Positions 16,511-25,344 of a stretch of DNA of 64,000 nt are shown piece by piece. The first letter of the stretch is position 1. Each line of letters opens with the position of its first letter. The notes below the pieces were generated by a model. It saw only the letters and a list, made by a program, of their open reading frames with translations. It did no database searches and was not told where the DNA came from. Source of the DNA: Archaeoglobus neptunius (GTDB lineage: Archaea; Halobacteriota; Archaeoglobi; Archaeoglobales; Archaeoglobaceae); the NCBI RefSeq assembly GCF_016757965.1, contig NZ_JAEKIW010000004.1, forward strand, positions 106,715-170,714, written 5' to 3'. Both the position numbers and the translations under genes were made by a program.

Positions 16511-17271
16511 TTCCCGAAGTAGAAATAAGGGAGTTCGCAAGGAAAAACGGTGTGCCGGAAACGACAGTTGAGAGAGATTACGCTCAAAACTGGCTTTTAT
16601 CTTCTCTGCCACACATCATGGCGTTAAAAGGTGGAACAGGCATTAGAAAGGTGTATATTGGAAATTACAGGTTCTCAGATGATTTAGATTTCACATTGCT
16701 TGAAGATGTGGAAGCTGATGAATTAAAAGATTTTATTGTTAAAGCTGTGAGAGAGGCGAAGAAGAGGAGCGGAATTGATTTTGATGAGAACATCAGATTT
16801 AGGGGAGTTGATAACGGATATGATGTTACAGTTTATTTTAGAATTCTGAGAAGAGCAGGCAACCCCCTACGGATAAAAATAGACATAACAAAAAGGGAGA
16901 ATGAAGCTACACTTCTCCCGCTGGAGAGAAGAAAAATCATCCATCCTTATTCTGATAAATGCGAGACGGAGGTTTTGACTTACTCACTTCAGGAGATTTT
17001 TGCGGAGAAGATCAGGTCTTTATTCCAGAGAACGAGACCAAGGGATTTGTATGATGTATGGCTTCTTTCAAAACTTGGATTGGATGTTTCTGGCATTATT
17101 GATGAAAAGTTCAGGTTTAAAGGAGTTAAAGCGGATTTTGATGGTTTATTGAGGAGAAAAGAGGATTTCAGAAATGCGTGGGAAAGCTCGCTCAGGCATC
17201 AGCTAAGGGATTTACCTGATTTCAATGTGGTTTTTGATGATGTGATGGAGTTCTTAGGTGGTGTGCTATGA
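16507..17271 (+). CDS. abiEii: AbiEii-type nucleotidyltransferase toxin
   Basis: A 254-residue toxin of the AbiEii family, known to inactivate tRNA by adding nucleotides. Visible motifs are MALKGGTGIRKVY (the KGGT element), FSDDLDFTLLE (the DxD metal-binding residues), IKIDITKRE and SLQEIFAEKIRSLFQRTRPRDLYDVW, which carries the family's conserved Lys and Asp. It overlaps the antitoxin by 4 nt and Cas10 by 4 nt. It is therefore embedded in the type III operon between the RAMP genes and cas10. Confidence 0.92.
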   Translation: MIPEVEIREFARKNGVPETTVERDYAQNWLLSSLPHIMALKGGTGIRKVYIGNYRFSDDLDFTLLEDVEADELKDFIVKAVREAKKRSGIDFDENIRFRGVDNGYDVTVYFRILRRAGNPLRIKIDITKRENEATLLPLERRKIIHPYSDKCETEVLTYSLQEIFAEKIRSLFQRTRPRDLYDVWLLSKLGLDVSGIIDEKFRFKGVKADFDGLLRRKEDFRNAWESSLRHQLRDLPDFNVVFDDVMEFLGGVL

Positions 17272-20200
17272 GTGGGAAATTGAATGAGTTGATGGAGAAT
17301 AGGGATGCGATCTTGCTTGCTGAGATTGGGGCTTTGATTCATGATTTGGGGAAGTTGAGTGAGGAGTTTGTAAGATCAAAGTGTATTGAAGAATCTGATA
17401 AAAATTGGATTCACCACACTGCAGTTATTGAACTCGATATGCATAGAGGGGTTAAATACGCAAATGACATTAGAAGGATACTAAAAAATATTAAAATAAA
17501 TATCAATCGGAAGACAATTGCATTATACGATTTTATTTTAGGTCATCATCCTAAGAATTGGGGTAGAAAAGAAAAATGGGATAAACTAGAAAGCTTTGAA
17601 TTCGAGTATCCTGCCTACGATAAAGGTTTGATTTTGTTGAAATTCATTATAGCCTCAGATACTTTTGATAGTGAAGAGGACAAATCCTACTGTAAAGATC
17701 CGCAAAGTGTCTGCGGTATATACAAATCGACATCTTTTGGCTTTGAAGAGGATGTAATCATACCTCAATCTTTGAAAGATGAAAGAGTAAAGATTTATAA
17801 AGTTCTAAGAGACTGGCTGGATTCTTGTAATATTAGAGAAATTATCGATAAGAGGCTCAAAATTCTCAATAAAATCAAAGAGTCATTTTCTAAAACACTT
17901 GGAGAGACAAGGAGGTCAGCAAACGATGTTACTTTATGGGATCATTCGTACATGACAGCAAGCATGATGAAAGCTCTTTTAGCACAATACATTTTGTGTA
18001 AATATTTCGAAAATGAAGATAACTGCAAAGAATTTCTAAAAGAAGTAAAGCAAGCAGATACTGCTCCTAAGCAGATAGTATTGAATACTAAACCATTCAA
18101 AATATTCTCAGTGGGCTGGAATTTATTCGAATTTCTAAAGCAATCTCACAAAATTCCAGATGTAATTGGTAGAATTAGGATTTTAGAGGAAATAAGGAAT
18201 TCTATTAGAAAAATTGTGGAGGAAGAATATGCCTTAGGTAATTCGATCTATGAGGATGATTTTGGAATATACTTTTTAATTCCATCGGTATTAAGCGATG
18301 ATGATCTGAAAGAAGTTAAAGAAAGGATTTTCGATGTATTTAACGAAAAAGTGGGTGGTATATTATTACCAGTATTCCATCTTGAGGAACCAAATCCCAG
18401 CGAAGAATTTAGAATCGGAAAATTGCTTACTAAAGCGATGGAAAATATTGGAAAATACGTGAAATCTCACAAAATTGAGTTGATTAAAGCTCCCACTTGG
18501 ATTTGTTCATGGAATGAATCCGTGCGATTATCCAAAGAAAAACTTGTTTGCAACGTCTGTGGTAAGGGATTTTACTGCAAAGGTGATGATGAAAAGATTT
18601 GCGAGACCTGCAAGGATATAAGAAGTAAGGGTAGGGTAAAAGAAATTTCGCAAACAGTCTTTATTGATGAGATTGCTTGGAATCCCGATGAAAAACAGTA
18701 CGAAAATGCTTGCTTGCTAATTGCTAAGTTTGATTTGGATGAGTGGTTAAATGGTAGATTTGTTCAGAGTTTGTTTATTAGAGAACCAGATAAATACTAT
18801 GATGATCTAAACTGGAATAGTGGTGAAAATCTTCCCGGTCTAGCGGGTGTACTTGGTAAAGCACTTAAAGATAAAATAAAATCAAATGTATGGGATGAAG
18901 AAGCAGAGAAAAACGTATATAATGCTGTTAAATCATTTTTACATGATAAAGTACCCATAATAAGGGGAAATTCTACAAAAACTGTAGCTCTTGGTGTAAT
19001 CAAGCTGATAGAAGAAGAGATTAAAGATGGGAAAACGTTAACGGATATTCTAAATAGAGAGAAGCATGAGCATTTTATCTCAAATACTGCTTTTGATTTT
19101 GAATATTTAGATAATTTAGTACTCTCAAAGCCCCCATCACCATCCCGTTTGATGCGTGTTTGGCGTGATACTACAAACTTTTTCAGTACAGTTGCCAAGA
19201 AAATTGAAGCTCCAGATGTGGTGGCATGTAATATTAGGATAAAGGATTTCACATTAAAGGGCAAAAAACTGGTTGAAGGTTTGGCTTACATAGTTAAAAT
19301 ACCAAAGCTTGGGGTGTCTGGTGAAGTCGTTTGTGAGGAAAGTTGCGAGATACCCGAATATCTAAGGATAATAACGCCACATCTTTCAGAGATCCTTATA
19401 AACAACGAGAGTAAAGTTCTTGATACTGGAATTGAAATTTATCATCCTGAAAGTAAAGGTCTGATAGCGATAGCGACAATTGATTGTATTGTCCCCGCAG
19501 GGTCTTATAAGGCATACAGAACAATTTCAATTTCTCCAACTCTGTTCATGGCAATAATTCCTGCAAGCAAGTCTTGGGAAATTGTAAAGATGATTAAAGA
19601 TGAATATGTGAAGAATTTTGGAAAAGTCTTTGGAAAATTACCACTACACGTCGGTTTAATATACTTCAAAAGAAAAATGCCGATATTTGTGGCTCTCGAT
19701 TCTGCAATGAGGTTTGTTAATGAGTTTGAAAGTTTAAAGGGTGAAGATGAATTGTATGTGATTGAAAATCCGAGGACTGAAGATAACTATGCGATTTTAG
19801 GGCTTGGCCATGCAAAAGACTGGCAATCCTTTAAGTATACGGTTAGAATACCATACAAGCTTGGAGATGGAAATCCGGATTACTACCATCCATACCTTAT
19901 GGTAAGTTCATCAAAGGATTCGATTGAAATCAAAATTGATGAATCTCCAATCATTCAAAAGCACATTTCAAAGATTAAGGAAGGGGACATAATTAAAATG
20001 AAGAAATATTATATTGATTTCGAATTCCTCGACTCGAACATCCGCAGATTTGACATTGGTAAGAAAAGAAAACACTGGCTTTTCACCAACTCGACGAACA
20101 GGCCGAAACCATACTTGCTCTGGGATATCGACAACTTCGAGAGGTTGGGGGGACTTGTCAAAAAGCTCGGACTTACAACAACGCAGGTCATGAACCTTTA

Positions 20201-20504
20201 CGAGTTGTTAATAGACAAACTCGAAGAATGGGGGATACACAAACCACCGGTAGAGCTTTCAAACGGCACTGATGAAGACAAAGCTACAGCTGAGACCTTC
20301 AAGATATTCGTAGAAAATGCGATAAAAGACGTTCCGCTGGGATTGAAGGTAGTAGATGGAGAATCCGGTAAAGGTAAAATATCAAAAGAAGATTATGAAT
20401 TTTTGAAGGAATCCATCCTAAACGGCATGTTTTTTGATTTTGTAGATTTGTGGCATACAATTTTGAAGGAGAAGTTTGGGGAAAGAGGTGAGGAAAATGT
20501 CTGA
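17268..20504 (+). CDS. cas10: Cas10-family large subunit, Csx11-like, lacking the GGDD cyclase motif (subtype III-C type)
   Basis: Signature subunit of type III effectors, 1078 residues. An HD nuclease domain opens the protein (GALIHDLGKLSEEF near residue 24, WIHHTAVIEL near 47). A zinc finger follows (CNVC near 427, CETC near 445). The segment PSPSRLMRVWRDTTNFF near 625-641 is typical of Csx11-type Cas10. Where the palm domain should have YxGGDD the sequence reads TISISPTLFMAIIPASKSWE (near 748-770), so both catalytic acids are gone. It should not make cyclic oligoadenylate. This pattern, HD kept and cyclase lost, defines subtype III-C. The gene overlaps AbiEii and Cmr4. Confidence 0.88.
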   Translation: MSGKLNELMENRDAILLAEIGALIHDLGKLSEEFVRSKCIEESDKNWIHHTAVIELDMHRGVKYANDIRRILKNIKININRKTIALYDFILGHHPKNWGRKEKWDKLESFEFEYPAYDKGLILLKFIIASDTFDSEEDKSYCKDPQSVCGIYKSTSFGFEEDVIIPQSLKDERVKIYKVLRDWLDSCNIREIIDKRLKILNKIKESFSKTLGETRRSANDVTLWDHSYMTASMMKALLAQYILCKYFENEDNCKEFLKEVKQADTAPKQIVLNTKPFKIFSVGWNLFEFLKQSHKIPDVIGRIRILEEIRNSIRKIVEEEYALGNSIYEDDFGIYFLIPSVLSDDDLKEVKERIFDVFNEKVGGILLPVFHLEEPNPSEEFRIGKLLTKAMENIGKYVKSHKIELIKAPTWICSWNESVRLSKEKLVCNVCGKGFYCKGDDEKICETCKDIRSKGRVKEISQTVFIDEIAWNPDEKQYENACLLIAKFDLDEWLNGRFVQSLFIREPDKYYDDLNWNSGENLPGLAGVLGKALKDKIKSNVWDEEAEKNVYNAVKSFLHDKVPIIRGNSTKTVALGVIKLIEEEIKDGKTLTDILNREKHEHFISNTAFDFEYLDNLVLSKPPSPSRLMRVWRDTTNFFSTVAKKIEAPDVVACNIRIKDFTLKGKKLVEGLAYIVKIPKLGVSGEVVCEESCEIPEYLRIITPHLSEILINNESKVLDTGIEIYHPESKGLIAIATIDCIVPAGSYKAYRTISISPTLFMAIIPASKSWEIVKMIKDEYVKNFGKVFGKLPLHVGLIYFKRKMPIFVALDSAMRFVNEFESLKGEDELYVIENPRTEDNYAILGLGHAKDWQSFKYTVRIPYKLGDGNPDYYHPYLMVSSSKDSIEIKIDESPIIQKHISKIKEGDIIKMKKYYIDFEFLDSNIRRFDIGKKRKHWLFTNSTNRPKPYLLWDIDNFERLGGLVKKLGLTTTQVMNLYELLIDKLEEWGIHKPPVELSNGTDEDKATAETFKIFVENAIKDVPLGLKVVDGESGKGKISKEDYEFLKESILNGMFFDFVDLWHTILKEKFGERGEENV

Positions 20505-21534
20505 TTGTGGAAATAAAGTATATGAGCAGAAGAAATATTTCGCAATAGCCTTGGATCCCATCCACATCGGAACTGGTGGATACAGAATTGGCAGAGTTGA
20601 TAACACCATCGTCAGAGAGCCGGCAACTGGCATACCTAAGATACCCGGCACGACAATAGAAGGAGTTTGCAGGAGTTACGCGTTTTTAAGAATAATGGAG
20701 AATGGAAAGTTGAGAGAAGAGCTAAAAAAGAGTGGGTTTAACCAGCAATGTGCTAAAGGCAAGGTGAAGAAGGAAGGAGATAGAAAAATAGAGCCGTGTG
20801 GAAAGTGTCCCGTATGCATCACTTTTGGATACACCACAGACACAAGATCACTTCAAGCGATGGCATTGTTTTCGGATGCAAGAGTTCTGTTTTTCCCAGT
20901 GGCCACTATGATTGGTCCCGTTTGGGTTACCTGTCCGATGATTTTAAAAGATGCAGGTATAAAGGATATACCAAAACTAGGTGATAACAGCTTTATTGTC
21001 CCAGAGGGTTGCGAAATTAAGCCTCCAGATGGAAAGCTTAATTTTGGCTGGTTACTATTAAATCAAGATAATAAGGACAGTAATAAGGAAACGAATGTAG
21101 ATAATTGGGTGTATTCCGAGGATGATGATCAGAAAAAGAAATTGAAAGATGCGATACGAGAAGAAATTCTAAAAAGGATTACCATAGTTTCCGACAACCT
21201 CTTTGCTACAATCGTAAACTCAAACCTTGAGGTGAGAACATCAGTAGCAATAGACCCAGAAAGAGGAGCTGCTGAAGAGGGAGCCTTATTTACCTACGAA
21301 GCGATTCCGAGGGGGACAGTATTCTGGTTTGATGTAACCTATCAGAATCCAAGATTTTATCAGATTGACAGTATAAATGGATGCAACAATACCGATTTAA
21401 AGAGGTGCATAATTGAAACTGTGAAGAGCGGGTTATCTCTTTTCGAGTGCTTGGGACTTGGTGGAATGAGTTCAAGGGGTTTTGGAAGGTTAAGAGTTCT
21501 GAATTTGGGTGATGATGATGGAAACAAAAAATAA
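20497..21534 (+). CDS. cmr4: Type III RAMP backbone protein Cmr4
   Basis: Cas7-group backbone subunit that cleaves target RNA at 6-nt steps in Cmr complexes. The start FAIALDPIHIGTGGYRIGRV, the helix IPGTTIEGVCRSYAF, the cysteine pair CGKCPVC followed by ITFGYT, and LFSDARVLFFPVATMIGPVWVT are typical of Cmr4. The closing LGLGGMSSRGFGRL is the glycine-rich RAMP loop. ATG 20497 is chosen because it overlaps the cas10 end by 8 nt with GAGGTGAGG upstream. A conserved Asp in the DARVLFF/DNT region could be catalytic. Confidence 0.9.
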   Translation: MSDCGNKVYEQKKYFAIALDPIHIGTGGYRIGRVDNTIVREPATGIPKIPGTTIEGVCRSYAFLRIMENGKLREELKKSGFNQQCAKGKVKKEGDRKIEPCGKCPVCITFGYTTDTRSLQAMALFSDARVLFFPVATMIGPVWVTCPMILKDAGIKDIPKLGDNSFIVPEGCEIKPPDGKLNFGWLLLNQDNKDSNKETNVDNWVYSEDDDQKKKLKDAIREEILKRITIVSDNLFATIVNSNLEVRTSVAIDPERGAAEEGALFTYEAIPRGTVFWFDVTYQNPRFYQIDSINGCNNTDLKRCIIETVKSGLSLFECLGLGGMSSRGFGRLRVLNLGDDDGNKK

Positions 21535-21904
21535 ACTCACTATCGACAAAATCTCAGCAAAAATAGGATTCGATTTGGCGAAGAAGTTCACAAATAAAGA
21601 TGATGCCGATAAGCTTGAAACAATAGTTACTAAAGCTATTGGAGTCCTTATCGAAGATGGATTGCTTGCCTATGTAATTTGGCTAAAAAGCAGAGGAGAA
21701 AAAGAGAGGAAATATGCTACAGAGATATTGAATAAAAGCAAAGATCTGATTCGAGAATTAGACTTAGCAACCACAGACGACCCAATAGACATGGCGCTGG
21801 AAATATCTTCAAGTATAGAAAAAACCCTCCTCGCAAGACAACTACTCGAAAGAATGCTTGTTTACGCAAGGTACAGGGCGAAAGCTCTGCAGAAAGGGGA
21901 GTAA
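21518..21904 (+). CDS. cmr5: Type III small subunit Cmr5 (Cas11)
   Basis: A helical protein of about 128 residues with the composition and place of Cmr5, directly after cmr4. It contains LLAYVIWLKSRGEKERKYATEIL, which matches the usual Cmr5 core (a helix with an ALAFLKSK-like motif). Four start codons in a row (GTG 21509 and ATG 21512, 21515 and 21518) are possible; I prefer 21518 because GGGTGA then lies at normal distance. It overlaps the cmr4 end by 17 nt. Confidence 0.82.
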   Translation: METKNKLTIDKISAKIGFDLAKKFTNKDDADKLETIVTKAIGVLIEDGLLAYVIWLKSRGEKERKYATEILNKSKDLIRELDLATTDDPIDMALEISSSIEKTLLARQLLERMLVYARYRAKALQKGE

Positions 21905-21905
21905 A

Positions 21906-22895
21906 ATGACGTGGAAATGCTATCTCACAATCTTCAAAGCAGAATCTCCCGTGCACATCGGATACAGACAGATTGGCATCTTGAAGACAACTCGCTACTA
22001 CATCACAGGCAGGGCAATGTGGGGGGCGATAACAGCCAATTTAACAAGAGCGTTATTCAGCAGTCCAGATGCGCAAGACTATCAGGCGGTTGGAAATTTC
22101 GTCAGAAAAAACATAAGAACAACATACTTCTATCCTGCCATAAAGAAAGATACTGTAAAAGACCCAGAAAAGTGGAGCGAATGTAAGGTTGAAGATTATC
22201 TCGTTTTTATGCCCGAATATACTGATGAAGGATTAAAATTCGGTAAGAAAACTAAGGAAGAGTTTGAACAGACATTCATTGATTCCTTTGTCTCCACCGC
22301 CCTCGAACCGCAAACAAAAACAGCGGAAGAGGGAAGTTTACACGAGTTTGAGTATATTAGAAATAAGATCAATATAGGTGGAAAAGCTACTCAGGTTTAC
22401 TGGATCGGATACTTATTCGTAAAGCATAACACATATGAGACGAAAGATAATCAGGGAAAAAGGGTTTATAGAGTGGAATTAAAAGAAAGTGGAAAGGATA
22501 TTGAAATCAAATTTAAAAATGAAATAACTTACAAGGCTTGTTTAAAAGGTGCTTTAAATCCGTTATTTGTAGGCGGAGAAAGAAACTACGGTTTTGGTAG
22601 GCTAACACCTGAATCAGATTTTGTAGAGAGCCAGAGGTTATTCGGAAAATTCACAGTTAAATTAAATGCTAATGAACCAATAATGGAAATTGATACAGCT
22701 TTCGCACATTTAGATCTGGAAGGTGCAGAATTAAAAGGAGAGCTCTTAGGAGAAATAGAACCTGTTGTCGGTTTGGAGTGGTCTGATGAAGGTGCAGGAC
22801 AGAGGATAAGTAGTTTTGAAATATGTGCACTTCCAGGAAGTAAAATAGGAAAATCTTATATCAAGGTTGGAAATTATGGAATCCTTAAAAGATAG
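21906..22895 (+). CDS. Type III RAMP protein (Cmr3/Cas5-group-like)
   Basis: A 329-residue RAMP subunit. It opens LTIFKAESPVHIGYRQIGIL, continues with RYYITGRAMWGAITANLTR, and has the glycine-rich closing loop VGGERNYGFGRL near residue 220, after which a further domain follows. In a complete Cmr-like set (Cmr1, Cmr4, Cmr5, Cmr6-like already present) this most likely fills the Cmr3/Cas5-group role at the crRNA 5' handle. ATG 21906 follows the cmr5 stop by 1 nt with AGGGGAG upstream. The 3' end overlaps the second cas3 by 20 nt. Confidence 0.68.
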   Translation: MTWKCYLTIFKAESPVHIGYRQIGILKTTRYYITGRAMWGAITANLTRALFSSPDAQDYQAVGNFVRKNIRTTYFYPAIKKDTVKDPEKWSECKVEDYLVFMPEYTDEGLKFGKKTKEEFEQTFIDSFVSTALEPQTKTAEEGSLHEFEYIRNKINIGGKATQVYWIGYLFVKHNTYETKDNQGKRVYRVELKESGKDIEIKFKNEITYKACLKGALNPLFVGGERNYGFGRLTPESDFVESQRLFGKFTVKLNANEPIMEIDTAFAHLDLEGAELKGELLGEIEPVVGLEWSDEGAGQRISSFEICALPGSKIGKSYIKVGNYGILKR

Positions 22896-25254
22896 AATAT
22901 TTGCAAAACTTGAACTCAAAAACGGAGAAAAATATTTCCAAACCCTTGAAGGCCACACTACAGATGCGCTTAAGATACTTAAAGCATACATCCAGCAAAA
23001 CTACGACGTAATCGCCCAGTTTTGCGATAGGCGGGAGTTGAACAAAGAAAAGTTTCTAAGAAATCTCTTTTTAACCGTGTATCTTCACGATATTGGTAAG
23101 TTGACAAAAGAATTTCAGGAGAACATAAGGCAGAACAGAAGGTCTCAGAAGTATCCACATGCCTATTATGGCTTCTTTTTACTTTACGAGTCTTTTACGG
23201 ACACGATTATAGAGATTCCAATAGAGCTTGCTGCAATTCTTGGACATCATACTCAGCTATATGATCAGCTTTATTCTGACCATAATCAGTTTGAGAGACC
23301 TACTTTCCTTGTAAACGAGATAAAAGAGTTCGTGAACAATGCCACGAAAATCTATACAGAACTCGGATTTAATGAATTTTTTGTGTTTAATGGATTTGAT
23401 ATCGTAGTTCATGAGTCGAGACCAAGACCAAAAGTAGTTAACAAAGTGAGAAATGAGTTTGTTAAGAGAATAAATGAGTTTGTGGACGAGAATAGAAACT
23501 GGGAACGAACAAAGTCAATATTCTCGTACTTCTTTGCAGTACTACAAATATGCGATGACTACGCAAGCGCTCATTTTTCGAAATTTGTGGAAAGTTATAA
23601 CGGCGAACAGAGATTATTCGATAGCGTCCTTGAAAATCCCGATGAATACGTTCCGTTTCTAAAAGTTGATGACCCTATCAAAAAAGTTCTTGGAGATAAA
23701 GACCCCTACAAATTCCAAAAAGATCTACTTGATGCACCAAAATTTGTAACTCTCTTTGCCCCATGTGGCAGGGGTAAAACTGAGGCAGCTTTATTGTGGG
23801 CACTAAATGCGCTGGAGAAATACAGACGAAACAAAATCGTTTTTGCAATGCCCACACAGACGACAAGCAACGCTATGTATGATAGACTCAAAGCAATTTT
23901 TGGTGAAGAGAACGTTGGGCTTTATCATGGAAGATGTTTCATTAAACTCAGAGACGACTTAAAGAAAGAGACCGATGAGGATTTTGAGGAAGAAAAAGAT
24001 GTAGAGGAAATAAGAAGTGAAACTTTTAAAGGCAATACCTTTTTCAAGCCGATAACAATTACGACAGTTGATCACCTAATTTACTCATTCGTTAAGGGGT
24101 TTAGTCAGGCTGACTTTGCTTTGGGAAATCTACAGAATGCTGTTATTATTTTTGATGAGGTGCACTACTACGAGAAACTAACCTTAGAACATCTGCTAAC
24201 TCTGTTTAATTTGCTGACAAAAATGGACATTCCCCATTTACTTATGTCAGGTACTTTACCAGATTTTATGCTTAAAGAGCTGGATAACTGCTACAGGCAT
24301 ATTGTTGACAAAGAAGGTCTTGAATTCATACCGTTTAAGCTTGAGCTTCATGGAAGACCTATGTTCGATGATGATGTTGTAAATGAGATTGTGGAAAACT
24401 ACAGAAAAGGATTAACACAATTTACAATTTTAAATACTGTTGAAAGGGCAAAACAATTTTATTTAAGGCTAAAAGAGGAACTAAAAAACTCAGACGAGCC
24501 AAACATAATGCTCTACCATTCTCAATTTACTTATAACGATAGAGTAAAAAAAGAAAACGAAATTTACAGTAGAATAAAAAATAAACCCTTCATTCTGGTC
24601 GCAACGCAAGTAATTGAAATCTCGCTGGACATTTCATGTGATGTTATGTATTCCGAACTTGCCCCACCAGACGCTCTTGGACAGAGAGCTGGAAGACTTA
24701 ACAGAAAAGGTAGAGAGTGGAGCAATGAGTTCGAGCATGTTTTGAAGATATACACGCCAGAGAAACACCTTCCTTACGAGGAAGATTTGTTTAATAAGGT
24801 GCAATTGAATGTACGGGATTATCAAAAGCCGATGAGTTATAAAGAGGTTAAGGAGTTTTGTGACAGAGTTTATGCAGATTATACACTTGAAATTCCGAGC
24901 GATCTGTTATCTCTCTTCAGAAAATGTGCAGTCTTTGGGTATAACTGGAAAGACATAACATTTGACGGTGAAGAAGGGCGAATATTCAGGGTTAGAGATG
25001 AAAAAATCCAGTATGTCGATGTTATACCAGAGTGTATTTACGAAAAAGAGGGGGAGAAAGCACTTAGAGTAGAAAATATGGCAAAAATACCTTTATACTA
25101 TCTGTTGGAAGACATTAGAAGAGGATTAGGATATTTTTATCCTAAAGAAATTAAAAAAGGTAGAAAAATAAAAGTGTACTGGATCTGTCGCTACCCGTAC
25201 AGCTACGAAATTGGATTTGAAAACAGAGGGGATGAAGAATTTACGATTCTGTAG
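22876..25254 (+). CDS. cas3: CRISPR helicase-nuclease Cas3 with HD-helicase order, last gene of the type III operon
   Basis: A second Cas3 of about 792 residues. The HD nuclease domain is N-terminal (TVYLHDIGKL near residue 71, AAILGHHTQLYD near 125). The helicase follows: Walker A APCGRGKTEAAL near 297, IIFDEVHYYEK near 425, LLMSGTLPDF, and the motif VI stretch ALGQRAGRLNRKGRE. All catalytic residues look intact. ATG 22876 lies inside the preceding RAMP gene. Cas3 belongs to type I systems, so its tight coupling to a cyclase-less type III operon is unusual. The C-terminus may be cut short by a frameshift (see findings). Confidence 0.9.
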   Translation: MESLKDRIFAKLELKNGEKYFQTLEGHTTDALKILKAYIQQNYDVIAQFCDRRELNKEKFLRNLFLTVYLHDIGKLTKEFQENIRQNRRSQKYPHAYYGFFLLYESFTDTIIEIPIELAAILGHHTQLYDQLYSDHNQFERPTFLVNEIKEFVNNATKIYTELGFNEFFVFNGFDIVVHESRPRPKVVNKVRNEFVKRINEFVDENRNWERTKSIFSYFFAVLQICDDYASAHFSKFVESYNGEQRLFDSVLENPDEYVPFLKVDDPIKKVLGDKDPYKFQKDLLDAPKFVTLFAPCGRGKTEAALLWALNALEKYRRNKIVFAMPTQTTSNAMYDRLKAIFGEENVGLYHGRCFIKLRDDLKKETDEDFEEEKDVEEIRSETFKGNTFFKPITITTVDHLIYSFVKGFSQADFALGNLQNAVIIFDEVHYYEKLTLEHLLTLFNLLTKMDIPHLLMSGTLPDFMLKELDNCYRHIVDKEGLEFIPFKLELHGRPMFDDDVVNEIVENYRKGLTQFTILNTVERAKQFYLRLKEELKNSDEPNIMLYHSQFTYNDRVKKENEIYSRIKNKPFILVATQVIEISLDISCDVMYSELAPPDALGQRAGRLNRKGREWSNEFEHVLKIYTPEKHLPYEEDLFNKVQLNVRDYQKPMSYKEVKEFCDRVYADYTLEIPSDLLSLFRKCAVFGYNWKDITFDGEEGRIFRVRDEKIQYVDVIPECIYEKEGEKALRVENMAKIPLYYLLEDIRRGLGYFYPKEIKKGRKIKVYWICRYPYSYEIGFENRGDEEFTIL

Positions 25255-25344
25255 TTGACAAGAATTTTGCCGAGCTAATAGAAAGTCCGGAGAGTAACGG
25301 ATTGAACTGGAAATTGACGAAGTTGTAAAGAGAAACGAGGAAGA

